Shown piece by piece: positions 15,634 to 23,507 of a DNA stretch of 64,000 bases. The stretch comes from a virus. Where the stretch lies: IMG/VR virus record IMGVR_UViG_3300050821_013910, positions 1-64,000 of that record; one strand, given 5' to 3'. The notes beneath the pieces are model-generated. The model was not told the origin of the DNA, searched no databases, and saw only the letters and a program-made list of their open reading frames with translations. A program made the position numbers and the translations under genes. Positions within the stretch are counted from its first letter, which is position 1, and every line of letters starts with the position of its first letter.

Positions 15634-17444
15634 CTACGCCCCTTAATCTCCATCACGTTGAACGCTTCTTTTCCCGGCTCAACATCCGCGACCGCGACGA
15701 CGGAACTCTTCACCCATTCATTCTTCGTGAGCAGCAGCAACAGGTCTTAGAACAATTCAAGGGTCATCTTGCTCGCCGCCGCCGTCTCTTTGGCGTGTTC
15801 CTCAAAGCTAGGCGCATTGGACTATCTACTCTCGCTACCGGTCTGGGTCAAGCGCACTGCATTGCCCATCCCGGATCACTCGCTCGCTGTATCGCGCAGA
15901 ACGCTGAGGTGGCGGCGGCTAACTTTGCGATGGCCTGTAGCTTTCGTGAAGATTGTAAAGACCTCTATTCAGGCGCTCCGAAACCAACTAAGAAGACACT
16001 AATATGGCCGCATAGTGATGGCCCCGATTCTCAATTTACTCACCATACCGCTGCTACCGTGCATGGTCAGCGCGGACTTACTTCCTCGTTCCTCCACCTC
16101 ACGGAAGCAGGGTTCTATCCCTATTCGGGCGCCTTCACGTCATTACTTAATACACTTTCAAAAGACCCCAACAACGCGGTCATCATTGAAACGACCGCGA
16201 ATGGTATGGAAGGACCGGGTGAGGCTTATTATCAGTGTTGGGAGGCAGCCGTAGCCGGGGACAATGAGTTTCTTCCCATCTTCTTACCATGGTGGGATGA
16301 CCCCGCTTATAACCTCCCCGAAGAGTTCGCCCTTGATGCTCCCCGCGACGAGTACGAGAAGTATTTGATGAATGATGTTAAGCATTGGAAAACCGGCAAG
16401 AAGGTGGAGATAACTAAGAGCCAGATAGCTTGGTTCAGGGAGACTCTCTCTGCCAAGTGTGAGGGGATCATTGAGAAATGGAGGCAAGAGTACCCGGCCA
16501 CTCCAGAAGAGGCTTTTGTAGCGACGGGTAACCCCGCTTTCACCATAGAAGAAATGCAATTCGCCGAGAACTCGATCGTTAAAATCCCCTGGCAAGGCCG
16601 TTGCGTCCTGACCCTCGACCAAAAACACGGCGAACTCCAAAAGGGAACCGACGGGCCGCTGGTCCTCTACGAGACTCCCCAGAAGGGCGCTCACTATTTC
16701 GCGGGGGTGGACTCAGCCCGCGGAGAAGAATCCACCATGGCCCCCGGAGACTACGCGGCTATGGTCTGCTTCAATGCCGAAACGGGTGACTTGGCGGCAA
16801 GATATATGTCTCGTGTGTCCCCTGAGGAACTGGCCTCCGTCGCTGCCGCACTCGGTTACTACTTCAACGGGGCGATGCTGAACGTCGAACTCAACAACAT
16901 CGGCTACGTGACCATGAAACAACTGCGCGACGTTTACTACTACCCCAACCAGTATCTCTGGAAGGGTCGCGATGACCGGGCCGACAAGTCCAAACAGGGG
17001 ATGGCCTACGGATTCGAGACCAGCGACCGTTACCGCCGCATGATGTTCTCGCTATTCCGCACGGCCATCCACAGCAAGCGGGTCGTCCCCAAGGATCGCG
17101 TGCTGGTCTCACAAATGAAGAAAGCCAAGCTGGAAATGAACTGGCGCTGGAACGTTGCCGTCGGACATGACGACGTGCTGATGGCGGCGCTACTTTCGTG
17201 GATCGCTGTCGAGCAATACCACAGTGCTCCCTGTCAGCATCGCTCTCCCAAGAACGTGCTGATGACCAAGGATGAGTTAGAGAATGCTGGATTCTCTCCT
17301 ACTCGCGGCCAGATGCCAGAGTGGACCAAGGACCCAACTGTCACCGGCATGGGAGCGCTCCTGACCACCGGCAATGACCATCTCAAGAAGCTCGAACTCT
17401 ACAACAAGGCCAAGCAGAAGGTCAATCGGTTGCAATGGATCTAG
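15630..17444 (+). CDS. terL: terminase large subunit (start codon unclear), about 603 aa
   Basis: ATPase and nuclease of the DNA packaging motor. Seen: a Walker-A-like LKARRIGLST, a Walker-B-like SFLHLTEAG, coupling motif ETTANG, and nuclease acids in FAGVDSARG, LNVELNN and HDDVLMAALL. Conserved N-terminal sequence (VERFFSRLNIRDRDDGTLHP, then Q-rich helix) is encoded from about 15636, yet the frame holds no ATG, GTG or TTG from its opening at 15519 until GTG 15795. Starting at 15795 would leave the Walker motif at residue 4, which is implausible. ATA 15630 or ACG 15636, just after GAGGAA, are the nearest candidates. Confidence 0.9.
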   Translation: MTTPLNLHHVERFFSRLNIRDRDDGTLHPFILREQQQQVLEQFKGHLARRRRLFGVFLKARRIGLSTLATGLGQAHCIAHPGSLARCIAQNAEVAAANFAMACSFREDCKDLYSGAPKPTKKTLIWPHSDGPDSQFTHHTAATVHGQRGLTSSFLHLTEAGFYPYSGAFTSLLNTLSKDPNNAVIIETTANGMEGPGEAYYQCWEAAVAGDNEFLPIFLPWWDDPAYNLPEEFALDAPRDEYEKYLMNDVKHWKTGKKVEITKSQIAWFRETLSAKCEGIIEKWRQEYPATPEEAFVATGNPAFTIEEMQFAENSIVKIPWQGRCVLTLDQKHGELQKGTDGPLVLYETPQKGAHYFAGVDSARGEESTMAPGDYAAMVCFNAETGDLAARYMSRVSPEELASVAAALGYYFNGAMLNVELNNIGYVTMKQLRDVYYYPNQYLWKGRDDRADKSKQGMAYGFETSDRYRRMMFSLFRTAIHSKRVVPKDRVLVSQMKKAKLEMNWRWNVAVGHDDVLMAALLSWIAVEQYHSAPCQHRSPKNVLMTKDELENAGFSPTRGQMPEWTKDPTVTGMGALLTTGNDHLKKLELYNKAKQKVNRLQWI

Positions 17445-17462
17445 GGAGGAGGAGGAGTCAGT

Positions 17463-17765
17463 ATGTTGAAGAGTGCAGCACGTTCTCATCCAAAGGGTCC
17501 TGCTCCGACCCATACCGACGCCGAGTACCTCGCCTTCGATCCCGGTGCAGGCGACGACTTCCCCGCCGAGGTCGAATGTCGCAAGACCGCTCTGGTGGTA
17601 ACTCGGAAGGAACATACTTGCTTCGGCTGGAAGGGGGACATGCAGCATAAAATCCCGCCCGGCACCCGAGTCTATCGCGAGTCTGGAAAGTGCGAAGGCC
17701 ACTTCGGCACGGTCTATATGTGCCTGCCTTGCGTGGATATTTCACTGGAACCGGAGTGGTGGTAG
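17463..17765 (+). CDS. hypothetical protein, 100 aa
   Basis: No family recognised. Preceded by AGGGAGGAGGAGGAG. Contains CFGWKGDM, then CEGHFGTVYMCLPC, which could be a zinc site. Lies between terminase and the probable frameshift gene; a role in packaging is possible but unsupported. Confidence 0.6.
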   Translation: MLKSAARSHPKGPAPTHTDAEYLAFDPGAGDDFPAEVECRKTALVVTRKEHTCFGWKGDMQHKIPPGTRVYRESGKCEGHFGTVYMCLPCVDISLEPEWW

Positions 17766-17787
17766 GAGGTGAGCGAGGTGATTCAAG

Positions 17788-18279
17788 ATGATCGAGCAGG
17801 ATTACAACAAGCTAACTCTAACCTTTCCTTCCAAGGAGGCGGCGACTCAGGCCAAGCAGTGGATAGAGGTAGCCGTCCTGCCGTGGCTGGCGATGGTAAG
17901 CCAGCCCGCATCCGTAACCTTCGGGCCACCTTCCGAGCCGTCCCCCGCGATGGAGCCAGCGCAGGCGACGGAACCAATTCGCTCCCACCACGTAGTCCTG
18001 ACCGACGAGCGGCTGGACCAGCTCTACCAGCAGCGCCAGTCGGGCCAGACCTCCCGCCAGCGCCTCCTGCGCGCCCAGGCCACCCTGCGCGACGGGGTTC
18101 TCCCGTTCAGCCGACCGGGAGCGGAACCACCACCGCCGTCGGGTCAGGAGTCGCCCAGGATGCGGGCGGAGCGGGAGGGAGGGTTCGCGGACGGCGAGGC
18201 TCCTCAACCAAGCGCAAGAAAGGGAAGCCGACTACGGCCAGCACCACCAGCGCCGACCCCAAGCTCCCCCCGGCCATAG
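17788..18279 (+). CDS. hypothetical protein, zero-frame product of a probable frameshift gene, 163 aa
   Basis: The first 100 residues look genuine (DYNKLTLTFPSKEAATQAKQ, HHVVLTDERLDQLYQQR) with a helical, mixed composition. The overlapping frame starting at GTG 17769 gives an Arg/Pro/Gly-rich out-of-frame translation over the same stretch. After about residue 110 this frame turns Pro/Arg-rich and ends at 18279, while the -1 frame becomes convincing. I take it as the short product of a -1 frameshift pair. Confidence 0.6.
   Translation: MIEQDYNKLTLTFPSKEAATQAKQWIEVAVLPWLAMVSQPASVTFGPPSEPSPAMEPAQATEPIRSHHVVLTDERLDQLYQQRQSGQTSRQRLLRAQATLRDGVLPFSRPGAEPPPPSGQESPRMRAEREGGFADGEAPQPSARKGSRLRPAPPAPTPSSPRP
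18219..18225 (+). promoter_or_regulatory. candidate -1 ribosomal slippery site A-AAG-GGA
   Basis: The heptamer AAAGGGA fits X-XXY-YYZ and lies exactly in phase with the zero frame (codons AAG 18220, GGA 18223), 18 codons before the zero-frame stop. Slipping back by one joins the two well-formed halves. Complementary CCAGC/GCTGG segments downstream might form a stem, but the spacing is wide. Confidence 0.5.
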
Positions 18280-18743
18280 CCAAGCTGGTACCGAAGGATA
18301 CACAGACCCCTCCTACCACTCCCCGGTTGGTCCCGACTGAGGCGGAGAGGTCCGACGCTCGCCGCCTCTTCCGCGAGATCGGCCAGCGCTTCAACGAGAA
18401 CCGGAAGAGGAGTAAGACCGCCGCCTATGCCGCCTTCCGCCACGACCTGATGGACAACCTCGATACCTTGATCATGGGAGGTGCGCTGGACCTGAAAGAG
18501 GCCACCGCGATCGTGACTAACTTAGAGAGCTACACCCGCGAAACCGAAGCCGAATCGACCGAGACCCCAGCCACCATCCTCGGGCGCTGGTTGCGGATGG
18601 CGCCGGGGGAGGTGGGGGAACTGGAGCGGGGCGGGGCGGAGGGGGAGGTGTCAGGACTGATGGATGCAAACGAACAGCCGGAGGACGCGCCAGAGGATGA
18701 AGGGGAAAACGAGGAGCCTGTCGACGCCGACCAGCCTGCGTAG
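18219..18743 (+). CDS. -1 frame extension of the preceding gene
   Basis: From the slippery site this frame encodes about 172 residues: a Thr/Pro linker, then a folded helical part (ERSDARRLFREIGQRFNENR, AAYAAFRHDLMDNLDTL, LKEATAIVTNLE) and an acidic tail. No ATG, GTG or TTG lies at a suitable place to start it independently; its first internal Met is well inside the folded part. The fused product would be about 318 aa. Position between terminase and portal suggests a head or packaging role. Confidence 0.55.
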   Translation, partial: KGKPTTASTTSADPKLPPAIAKLVPKDTQTPPTTPRLVPTEAERSDARRLFREIGQRFNENRKRSKTAAYAAFRHDLMDNLDTLIMGGALDLKEATAIVTNLESYTRETEAESTETPATILGRWLRMAPGEVGELERGGAEGEVSGLMDANEQPEDAPEDEGENEEPVDADQPA

Positions 18744-18838
18744 TCCCTCGCCACTGTTATGCCTCCCCGACGCCCTCCCCCTCCCACCTCCACTATCCTT
18801 CCAGCAGAACCCGTCCGCGTCCACAGGGAGGCACCCTC

Positions 18839-19033
18839 TTGTCCGACACCCCCCGCGCGAAATACCAGTCCGGCGCCCCCTCCGAGTTCTCCTTCTCTCT
18901 GCCTCAGAACTCGCGTAAGGAGTACAACTCCCCGGCGGCCCGGCCCTCTGGTCGGTCCGGCGGTGGTCCCGCCGTCTCCACCCCCCATCGTGTGTCCGCC
19001 TCCCGCCGCCATCGCAAGGGAGCGCGCGCATGA
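18839..19033 (+). CDS. small hypothetical protein, 64 aa
   Basis: The TTG at 18839 follows the site AGGGAGGCACCCTC, and its TGA overlaps the next start as ATGA (19030-19033), both usual here. N-terminus MSDTPRAKYQSGAPSEFSFS; the C-terminal half is Arg/Ser-rich. Competing Pro-rich frames over 18664-19046 lack ribosome sites. The 95 bases before it (18744-18838) hold no other gene I can support. Confidence 0.5.
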   Translation: MSDTPRAKYQSGAPSEFSFSLPQNSRKEYNSPAARPSGRSGGGPAVSTPHRVSASRRHRKGARA

Positions 19034-19356
19034 TGGACGACCCTGAAGTAACGATCGAACCCGCCGACAACGGCTACATCGTCCGGCACTACGAGCGATC
19101 CACCAAGAAGGACGAAGGGGGCCGGACGATCCGGCGCGTGGCCTCCTCCGCCGACGAAGCCTTAGAGCATGCAGGCAAGGTGCTCGGAGGCGCTGGCAGG
19201 ATGGGCAAGAAGAGGACCTCTCGCGGCGGTGGTGGTGGCGATGGCGAGTCCGAACCAGCCTCTCCCTCTACCCTTGCCGGGCACTCCCTCCACTCCTCCT
19301 CCTCGCGCGCCCGTTCCGCCCGCCGCCGCCGTCCCCGGATCGGAGGCCGCCGGTGA
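19030..19356 (+). CDS. hypothetical protein, 108 aa
   Basis: No family recognised. The first 55 residues look folded (VTIEPADNGYIVRHYERSTK, then ASSADEALEHAGKVLGG); the rest is Gly/Ser/Arg-rich and ends in a run of Arg. ATGA overlap before, GTGA overlap after. Confidence 0.55.
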   Translation: MMDDPEVTIEPADNGYIVRHYERSTKKDEGGRTIRRVASSADEALEHAGKVLGGAGRMGKKRTSRGGGGGDGESEPASPSTLAGHSLHSSSSRARSARRRRPRIGGRR

Positions 19357-19505
19357 AACAGTCCGAGTCTCGCGGCTGCGGCATGATGGAAAAAGACGAG
19401 TCTGCGTCCTACGAGGCGAAGTCGCACCCGGTCTCGTTCCTTCGTAAAGCGGTCAGGTTGGCTGAGAAGAAATCCTCGAAGCGATCAGCTAGGAAACGAG
19501 GGTGA
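19353..19505 (+). CDS. small basic protein, 50 aa
   Basis: GTG start overlapping the preceding TGA. The C-terminal half is strongly basic (KAVRLAEKKSSKRSARKRG). First of several tiny Arg/Lys-rich ORFs around the portal gene. Confidence 0.5.
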   Translation: MKQSESRGCGMMEKDESASYEAKSHPVSFLRKAVRLAEKKSSKRSARKRG

Positions 19506-19508
19506 CAG

Positions 19509-19694
19509 ATGCCGGTCGAGCATTTCAAATCCAAAGTTGCCGAGATGCGCAACCTTGCCTACCGTCACATCCACTCGATCCCCTACACCGCCACTTCCGC
19601 CGTCGTCGCCGGCCATTCCCACAAGGTCAAGCACTCCGGTAATCCCCGCCGCAAGCGGATCAACGCTCGCCAGCGCGCTCGCAAAAGGAGTTAG
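19509..19694 (+). CDS. small basic protein, 61 aa
   Basis: Starts 3 bases after the preceding stop with GAGGGTGACAG upstream. His/Arg/Lys-rich, ending NPRRKRINARQRARKRS; likely to bind nucleic acid or acidic protein. No family recognised. Confidence 0.55.
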   Translation: MPVEHFKSKVAEMRNLAYRHIHSIPYTATSAVVAGHSHKVKHSGNPRRKRINARQRARKRS

Positions 19695-19764
19695 TGCTAC
19701 GATGGGAGGAAATCGGATGGGCAGGGTCATCGTCTAGGGGAGCAAGCCAATCGCCAACGTCTTC

Positions 19765-21525
19765 ATGATCGCCAACCCCTCGCGCAAGAGCGCGAAGCAG
19801 GAGCACATCGATCCGAGGGCGAGGCATCTAGAGGACTGGATACAAGCGTCTGACTCCGCGCGCAACAAGGCATTGGGAGAGGGCTTCGCTAAGGCTGCGG
19901 AAGATTTGTATAACCTCAGCGACGCCATGACGCCGGGGCCTGTCTACAGGCCTTCCTTAAGCATCCCCATGCTGCAAAGAATAATGCTGGAGGAGTCCAA
20001 CCAAGTCAGCAGCCTGAGTCCGCGTATGTACGTCTTCCCGTCGGCGGGCTCCTCCGATCCTTCCTACAGCGGTGCCCAGCAAGCCGACCCTTCTCTCCCC
20101 TCTACTACTTCGCGTGACTTAGCGCGTGAAGTGTCCCTCCAGGCGCAGTGGCAGATCAGCAAGATGAACTTGCACCTGCTGATGGCCGGACTAACTGCCC
20201 GGTATTGTGGAGCTGGCTGGATAGTCTCGGGGTTTGATCCTGACTTGAGTCGCGCTCGCGGGGGCATGTGGGCTCGATCTATTGATCCCCGGCTGGTGTT
20301 TTTTGATCCTGGGACCGACTACACCTGGAACCCCTCCTACGCTGGCTGGCGGACTTGGATGAACCTCGAAGACGTCCGGCTGAAATGGCCCGAGACCTCC
20401 CGCGCCGTCCAGCCCAAGCACACCTCGGGCGGGTTCCAGCCTTTCTCGGGGGACTCAGGTTATGGTATCTCGCAGCCGCCCGGCCCGATGTCGTCGATGC
20501 CCTCGGCCTCGGGCCAGAACGCCAAGACTCAGGTAAGCGAATCGCGAGTCTTAGTAACCCACTGCTTCTGTCGCGACTACACCCGCGTTCAGGTCGAGAA
20601 GCCGGATGTGCCGCAGACCTCGCTCATTGATCCAGAGGTCCGGCTGAAGTATCCCAATGGCAGGTGGATCGTGGAGGCAGAAGGCGTTATCCTCCAGGAC
20701 GGCGACAATCCCTACCCACCGCGGCGCGATCTCATGGCCCCGACCTTTCCGCTGTTCCCGAACTGGGTCCTCCCTCCCCTCTTCGGACCCTGGGGCATCC
20801 CCGTCACCCGCATGACCGAAAACCTCCAGCGCCTGGCCCAGCGCTTCTACACCCAGATCTTCGAGAACGGCCTCCGGATGAACAACGGGGTATGGTTCAT
20901 CGATGAGAACACCGGGATCGACATCGACGGGTTCGGCGGGCTGCCTGGCGAAGTCTGCACGATCAAGCCGGGGTCGCGCATTCCCTCGACCGTCACCCCT
21001 AACGCGATGGGAGCCGGAGCGCTGCAGGGGGCCGAGAAACTCCTTGCCCTCCAGAACGACTGCCTCGGGTTCTCAGCCAGCCGCCAGGGCGAGCCGGGCG
21101 CGGGGAACGTCTCGACCGACCTTTTCGACAGCGCTGTCCTCCAGTCCTCCGGTCTCCTCCAACTGGCCGGCCGGTTCCTCGCCGAGACAGCCGAGTCGAT
21201 CGGCAGTTTCATGTTCGACACCATGTGCAAGTACCAGCAGAAATCCACTCTAGCCTACAAGGGACCGGAAGGAATTTCCCTAGCCAGTTGGAACGGTCAG
21301 GTTGATCCGATGACTTATGACCTTGCACTGGACGATGCCAGCGTGCGCCCGCTGAGTGAGGCAGTTATCAGAAAAATCACGCCTGACCTGATGAAATCTG
21401 GAGTTGTAAGTCCCGAGCGCGGACTCCGCACCCTCGGCTATCCCGATCCCGAAGGTGTTTCTCGCGAGCAGGAAACTTCGCAGGCCCTAGCTGCACTAGC
21501 CAAAGTCAGATCAGGCAGGAAATGA
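19765..21525 (+). CDS. portal protein, 586 aa
   Basis: Head-tail connector ring through which DNA is packaged. Identified by position after the terminase, by size, and by features typical of podoviral portals: an N-terminal helical region, WARSIDPRLVFFDPGTDYTW in the middle, the RMTENLQRLAQRFYTQI helix, and a C-terminal helical crown (SREQETSQALAALAKVR). The upstream AGGGGAG lies rather far from the ATG. Confidence 0.8.
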   Translation: MIANPSRKSAKQEHIDPRARHLEDWIQASDSARNKALGEGFAKAAEDLYNLSDAMTPGPVYRPSLSIPMLQRIMLEESNQVSSLSPRMYVFPSAGSSDPSYSGAQQADPSLPSTTSRDLAREVSLQAQWQISKMNLHLLMAGLTARYCGAGWIVSGFDPDLSRARGGMWARSIDPRLVFFDPGTDYTWNPSYAGWRTWMNLEDVRLKWPETSRAVQPKHTSGGFQPFSGDSGYGISQPPGPMSSMPSASGQNAKTQVSESRVLVTHCFCRDYTRVQVEKPDVPQTSLIDPEVRLKYPNGRWIVEAEGVILQDGDNPYPPRRDLMAPTFPLFPNWVLPPLFGPWGIPVTRMTENLQRLAQRFYTQIFENGLRMNNGVWFIDENTGIDIDGFGGLPGEVCTIKPGSRIPSTVTPNAMGAGALQGAEKLLALQNDCLGFSASRQGEPGAGNVSTDLFDSAVLQSSGLLQLAGRFLAETAESIGSFMFDTMCKYQQKSTLAYKGPEGISLASWNGQVDPMTYDLALDDASVRPLSEAVIRKITPDLMKSGVVSPERGLRTLGYPDPEGVSREQETSQALAALAKVRSGRK

Positions 21526-21845
21526 GGAAGACAGCCATGCAGACTCCCGTCGCCGACCAACCCGCCCCCTCGCGACCCCGACCACACCCACACGTTCCTG
21601 TTCGGGAGGAGACAGAGATGGAGTCGGCCTCCGCCTTGGCTTCCCCCGCCCGCTCTGTCCCTCCTCATTCGTGGAAGGGACATTGGCTATCCGCGCGAGA
21701 ATTTGCCGGAGTAATGAACCGTAAGGAACAAACTATCTACAAATGGGCGCGGATTGGAACCTTGGCGGAATTCCAAATTTCTGTATGTAAGTTTCAAGGA
21801 CGTAAGCCGCACACGGCTAGGTTATGGATTCTTAATCCATTCTAG
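21522..21845 (+). CDS. HTH (excisionase/MerR-like) protein, 107 aa
   Basis: Starts by ATGA overlap with portal. A disordered Pro-rich first half is followed by WLSAREFAGVMNRKEQTIYK and WARIGTLAEFQI, the winged-helix pattern of excisionase-type or MerR-like domains. It could be a DNA-binding regulator or a small structural factor. Confidence 0.6.
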   Translation: MRKTAMQTPVADQPAPSRPRPHPHVPVREETEMESASALASPARSVPPHSWKGHWLSAREFAGVMNRKEQTIYKWARIGTLAEFQISVCKFQGRKPHTARLWILNPF

Positions 21846-21866
21846 CCGTGCTTGGCATCCCTACTC

Positions 21867-21898
21867 AACCGATCCTGAACCCAACCGATCCTGACCCG
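21867..21898. repeat. tandem 16-bp repeat in a non-coding gap
   Basis: Two adjacent copies of AACCGATCCTGAMCCS. The same gap (21846-22118) also has a 14-bp direct repeat ACCACTCCATGCCT at 21920-21933 and 21990-22003. I see no gene in the gap; on the minus strand it is the 3' region of the gene ending at 22119. Confidence 0.5.
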
Positions 21899-22118
21899 AC
21901 CGGACCCAACCTGACAACTACCACTCCATGCCTCCAGCGAACCTTGTCAGACCAGAGACTGCCATAGCGGACCCGTTGGACCCCACACAACCACTCCATG
22001 CCTATGCAAGCCTGACCGGCCTTTCGGCCCGTTCCACGCCTTGTCGATCCTTGACTTGCCGTATCCAGTCTCGCACCAACTCTCCGCGTTTGTCCTTGTA
22101 CAACCACGCCAAGGCGGA

Positions 22119-22757
22119 TTATTTTAACTCGACCACGTTGAACGATGTAACTTGGAAGCGTCCAAAACTAGGACGAAAATCACCTACTCCGACGATCCTT
22201 CCTGCGTAAGCAAGTGTCTCATGCAGCATTCGATGGTCGATGTACTCCGGCAGAAGAACTTGCAAACTTACTTTGCATTTCCAACCTGCAAGCATGGCCG
22301 GACGAACGCGCGTGATTCCATTGCGTTGAATAACTACACGCCGCTGGTCGAGGTAGTCAGGTTCCTTGACTCCGAGGGAGCAGAGTTCTCCGATGGTGCA
22401 AATTCCAGCTTTGAACAAGTCCATCGCTGACTTCCTTGGTGAGCGCGGGTCCTGTCGGAACTTTGACGCACCAATAATACTCATGCGGAAGTATTCAGAT
22501 GGAATCGCAAGAAGTCCCTTCACGTCGCGGTACAGATAGCTCTCGATGTTATCCGACTTCTTCGCCGCCGACCCCTTTTTGCTTGCCGCCTTCTCGGCAA
22601 CGGCCTCACAACTCCAGCGATGGAAGAGGATCGACGCCGTGCCTTCAATCTCAGCCTCGATCATGTAAGGGGACGATAGCTCGATGTCGTCCTTTGCATC
22701 GTTCGTGGTGTTACTCAGTGCTGTTGCCTTGGTTGCCATTTCTTTCTCTTGCTCCAT
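22119..22757 (-). CDS. conserved hypothetical protein, possibly RAMP/Cas7-like, 212 aa
   Basis: Encoded against the late genes. Features: IEGTASILFHRWSCE near the N-terminus, a Lys/Ser-rich loop, LLAIPSEYFRMSIIGASKF, RRVVIQRNGITRVRP, and a C-terminal IVGVGDFRPSFGRFQV. The spacing of a beta-alpha-beta core with a late G-x-G-x-x-R-P-x-x-G-R-F loop loosely recalls RAMP (RRM-fold) proteins, but no family is certain. Start is either the ATG at 22757 or the one six codons later. Probably cotranscribed with the RHH gene upstream. Confidence 0.7.
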   Translation of the reverse strand: MEQEKEMATKATALSNTTNDAKDDIELSSPYMIEAEIEGTASILFHRWSCEAVAEKAASKKGSAAKKSDNIESYLYRDVKGLLAIPSEYFRMSIIGASKFRQDPRSPRKSAMDLFKAGICTIGELCSLGVKEPDYLDQRRVVIQRNGITRVRPAMLAGWKCKVSLQVLLPEYIDHRMLHETLAYAGRIVGVGDFRPSFGRFQVTSFNVVELK

Positions 22758-22836
22758 TCCTTGATTCGTAGTGCCTTGCCCAAACTAGCCACGTCTTGTC
22801 AAAACATGCCAATCCGTACCCGGACCCGCCGAGCCA

Positions 22837-22974
22837 TTAGAGTTTGTACTTCCGTGCGAGTTCTCGAAGCGCCAGTTCAATGACCGCCGAACGCTTGAGT
22901 CCAAGCACCCTTGAGAGTTGGATCAGGAGGTTCAATCCAACTTGCCCTAGTCGGATACTTGTAGGAGAACTCAT
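22837..22974 (-). CDS. ribbon-helix-helix repressor, 45 aa
   Basis: The protein (TSIRLGQVGLNLLIQLSRVL, then GLKRSAVIELALRELARKY) has the Arc/CopG pattern: one beta strand, a helix, a G-x-x-R-S-A-V turn and a second helix. Such proteins act as dimers of dimers on short operators. No Shine-Dalgarno is seen; the ATG lies 6 bases after a -10 element, so the message is probably leaderless. It likely represses its own two-gene minus-strand unit. Confidence 0.7.
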   Translation of the reverse strand: MSSPTSIRLGQVGLNLLIQLSRVLGLKRSAVIELALRELARKYKL

Positions 22975-22980
22975 ACTGGA

Positions 22981-23009
22981 AATGTAGTGAATATGCGCTA
23001 CAAAGTCAA
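22981..23009 (-). promoter_or_regulatory. promoter TTGACT-17-TACATT for the RHH gene
   Basis: On the minus strand TTGACT (23004-23009) and TACATT (22981-22986) are exactly 17 bases apart, and the ATG begins 6 bases later. An inverted repeat TGTAG-N10-CTACA covers the spacer and -10, a plausible autoregulatory operator. Confidence 0.6.
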
Positions 23010-23132
23010 GAGTTTTTTATACAGTGTTATCCCACCCCTGCGCCCTTCTCCCTCCCCTCGCCGTACCATTGTCCTCAATCACCCCCGCCCTTCCAGCACC
23101 TCCGGTCGTGCGCGTGTGAAAGGAGAATCATC

Positions 23133-23186
23133 ATGTACGAATTCAAGGATCGTCGCAAGAAGCGGCACGAAGGCAAACGCCGGTAG
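23133..23186 (+). CDS. tiny basic peptide, 17 aa
   Basis: MYEFKDRRKKRHEGKRR, preceded by an excellent AAAGGAG site 8 bases away. Ten of 17 residues are Arg, Lys or His. Without the site and the similar neighbours it would not be called. Confidence 0.4.
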   Translation: MYEFKDRRKKRHEGKRR

Positions 23187-23256
23187 TCCGGCCTTGCCCT
23201 TCCCACCCGCCCTCTTCGTCGCCCAACCAACTTCCCCGGAAGGAGCCTGATCCCAG

Positions 23257-23385
23257 ATGGCCGGACATCCCTCGAAATCATCCGCCCGCGTCGTCAAGGA
23301 CTACCTCCAGCCCAAGAAGTTCCTGCGCGACATGCGTGCCAAGGCCGCCAAGTATTCGCACTCGCGGACTCGGAAGCGGACCTAG
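23257..23385 (+). CDS. small basic protein, 42 aa
   Basis: GGAAGGAG lies 12-20 bases before the ATG. Sequence MAGHPSKSSARVVKDYLQPK, then KKFLRDMRAKAAKYSHSRTR: an amphipathic, very basic helix. No family recognised. Confidence 0.5.
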   Translation: MAGHPSKSSARVVKDYLQPKKFLRDMRAKAAKYSHSRTRKRT

Positions 23386-23507
23386 CTCATCCCGGAGACG
23401 GTAGCGTTGCCCTTCGCACCCCGTCTTCTTAGCCAGCCCCGGCGACCAGTCCGACTAACTCTCTGACTGACTCGACCTCGGGCAACCCGGAGCGAAGGAG
23501 GTACGCC

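Noticed and set aside
14822-15800. Group I intron carrying the homing gene within the terminase
   Set aside because: No P/Q/R/S core elements or a convincing 5' exon were found; the hairpin at 14861-14880 alone is not enough.
17769-18100. N-terminal third of the long frame starting at GTG 17769
   Set aside because: Arg/Pro/Gly-rich and unlike a folded protein, while the overlapping frame from 17788 is convincing; only the later part of this frame is accepted.
18664-19046. Overlapping Pro-rich frames after the frameshift gene
   Set aside because: No ribosome sites and no folded-looking sequence; only the coupled TTG frame 18839-19033 was kept.
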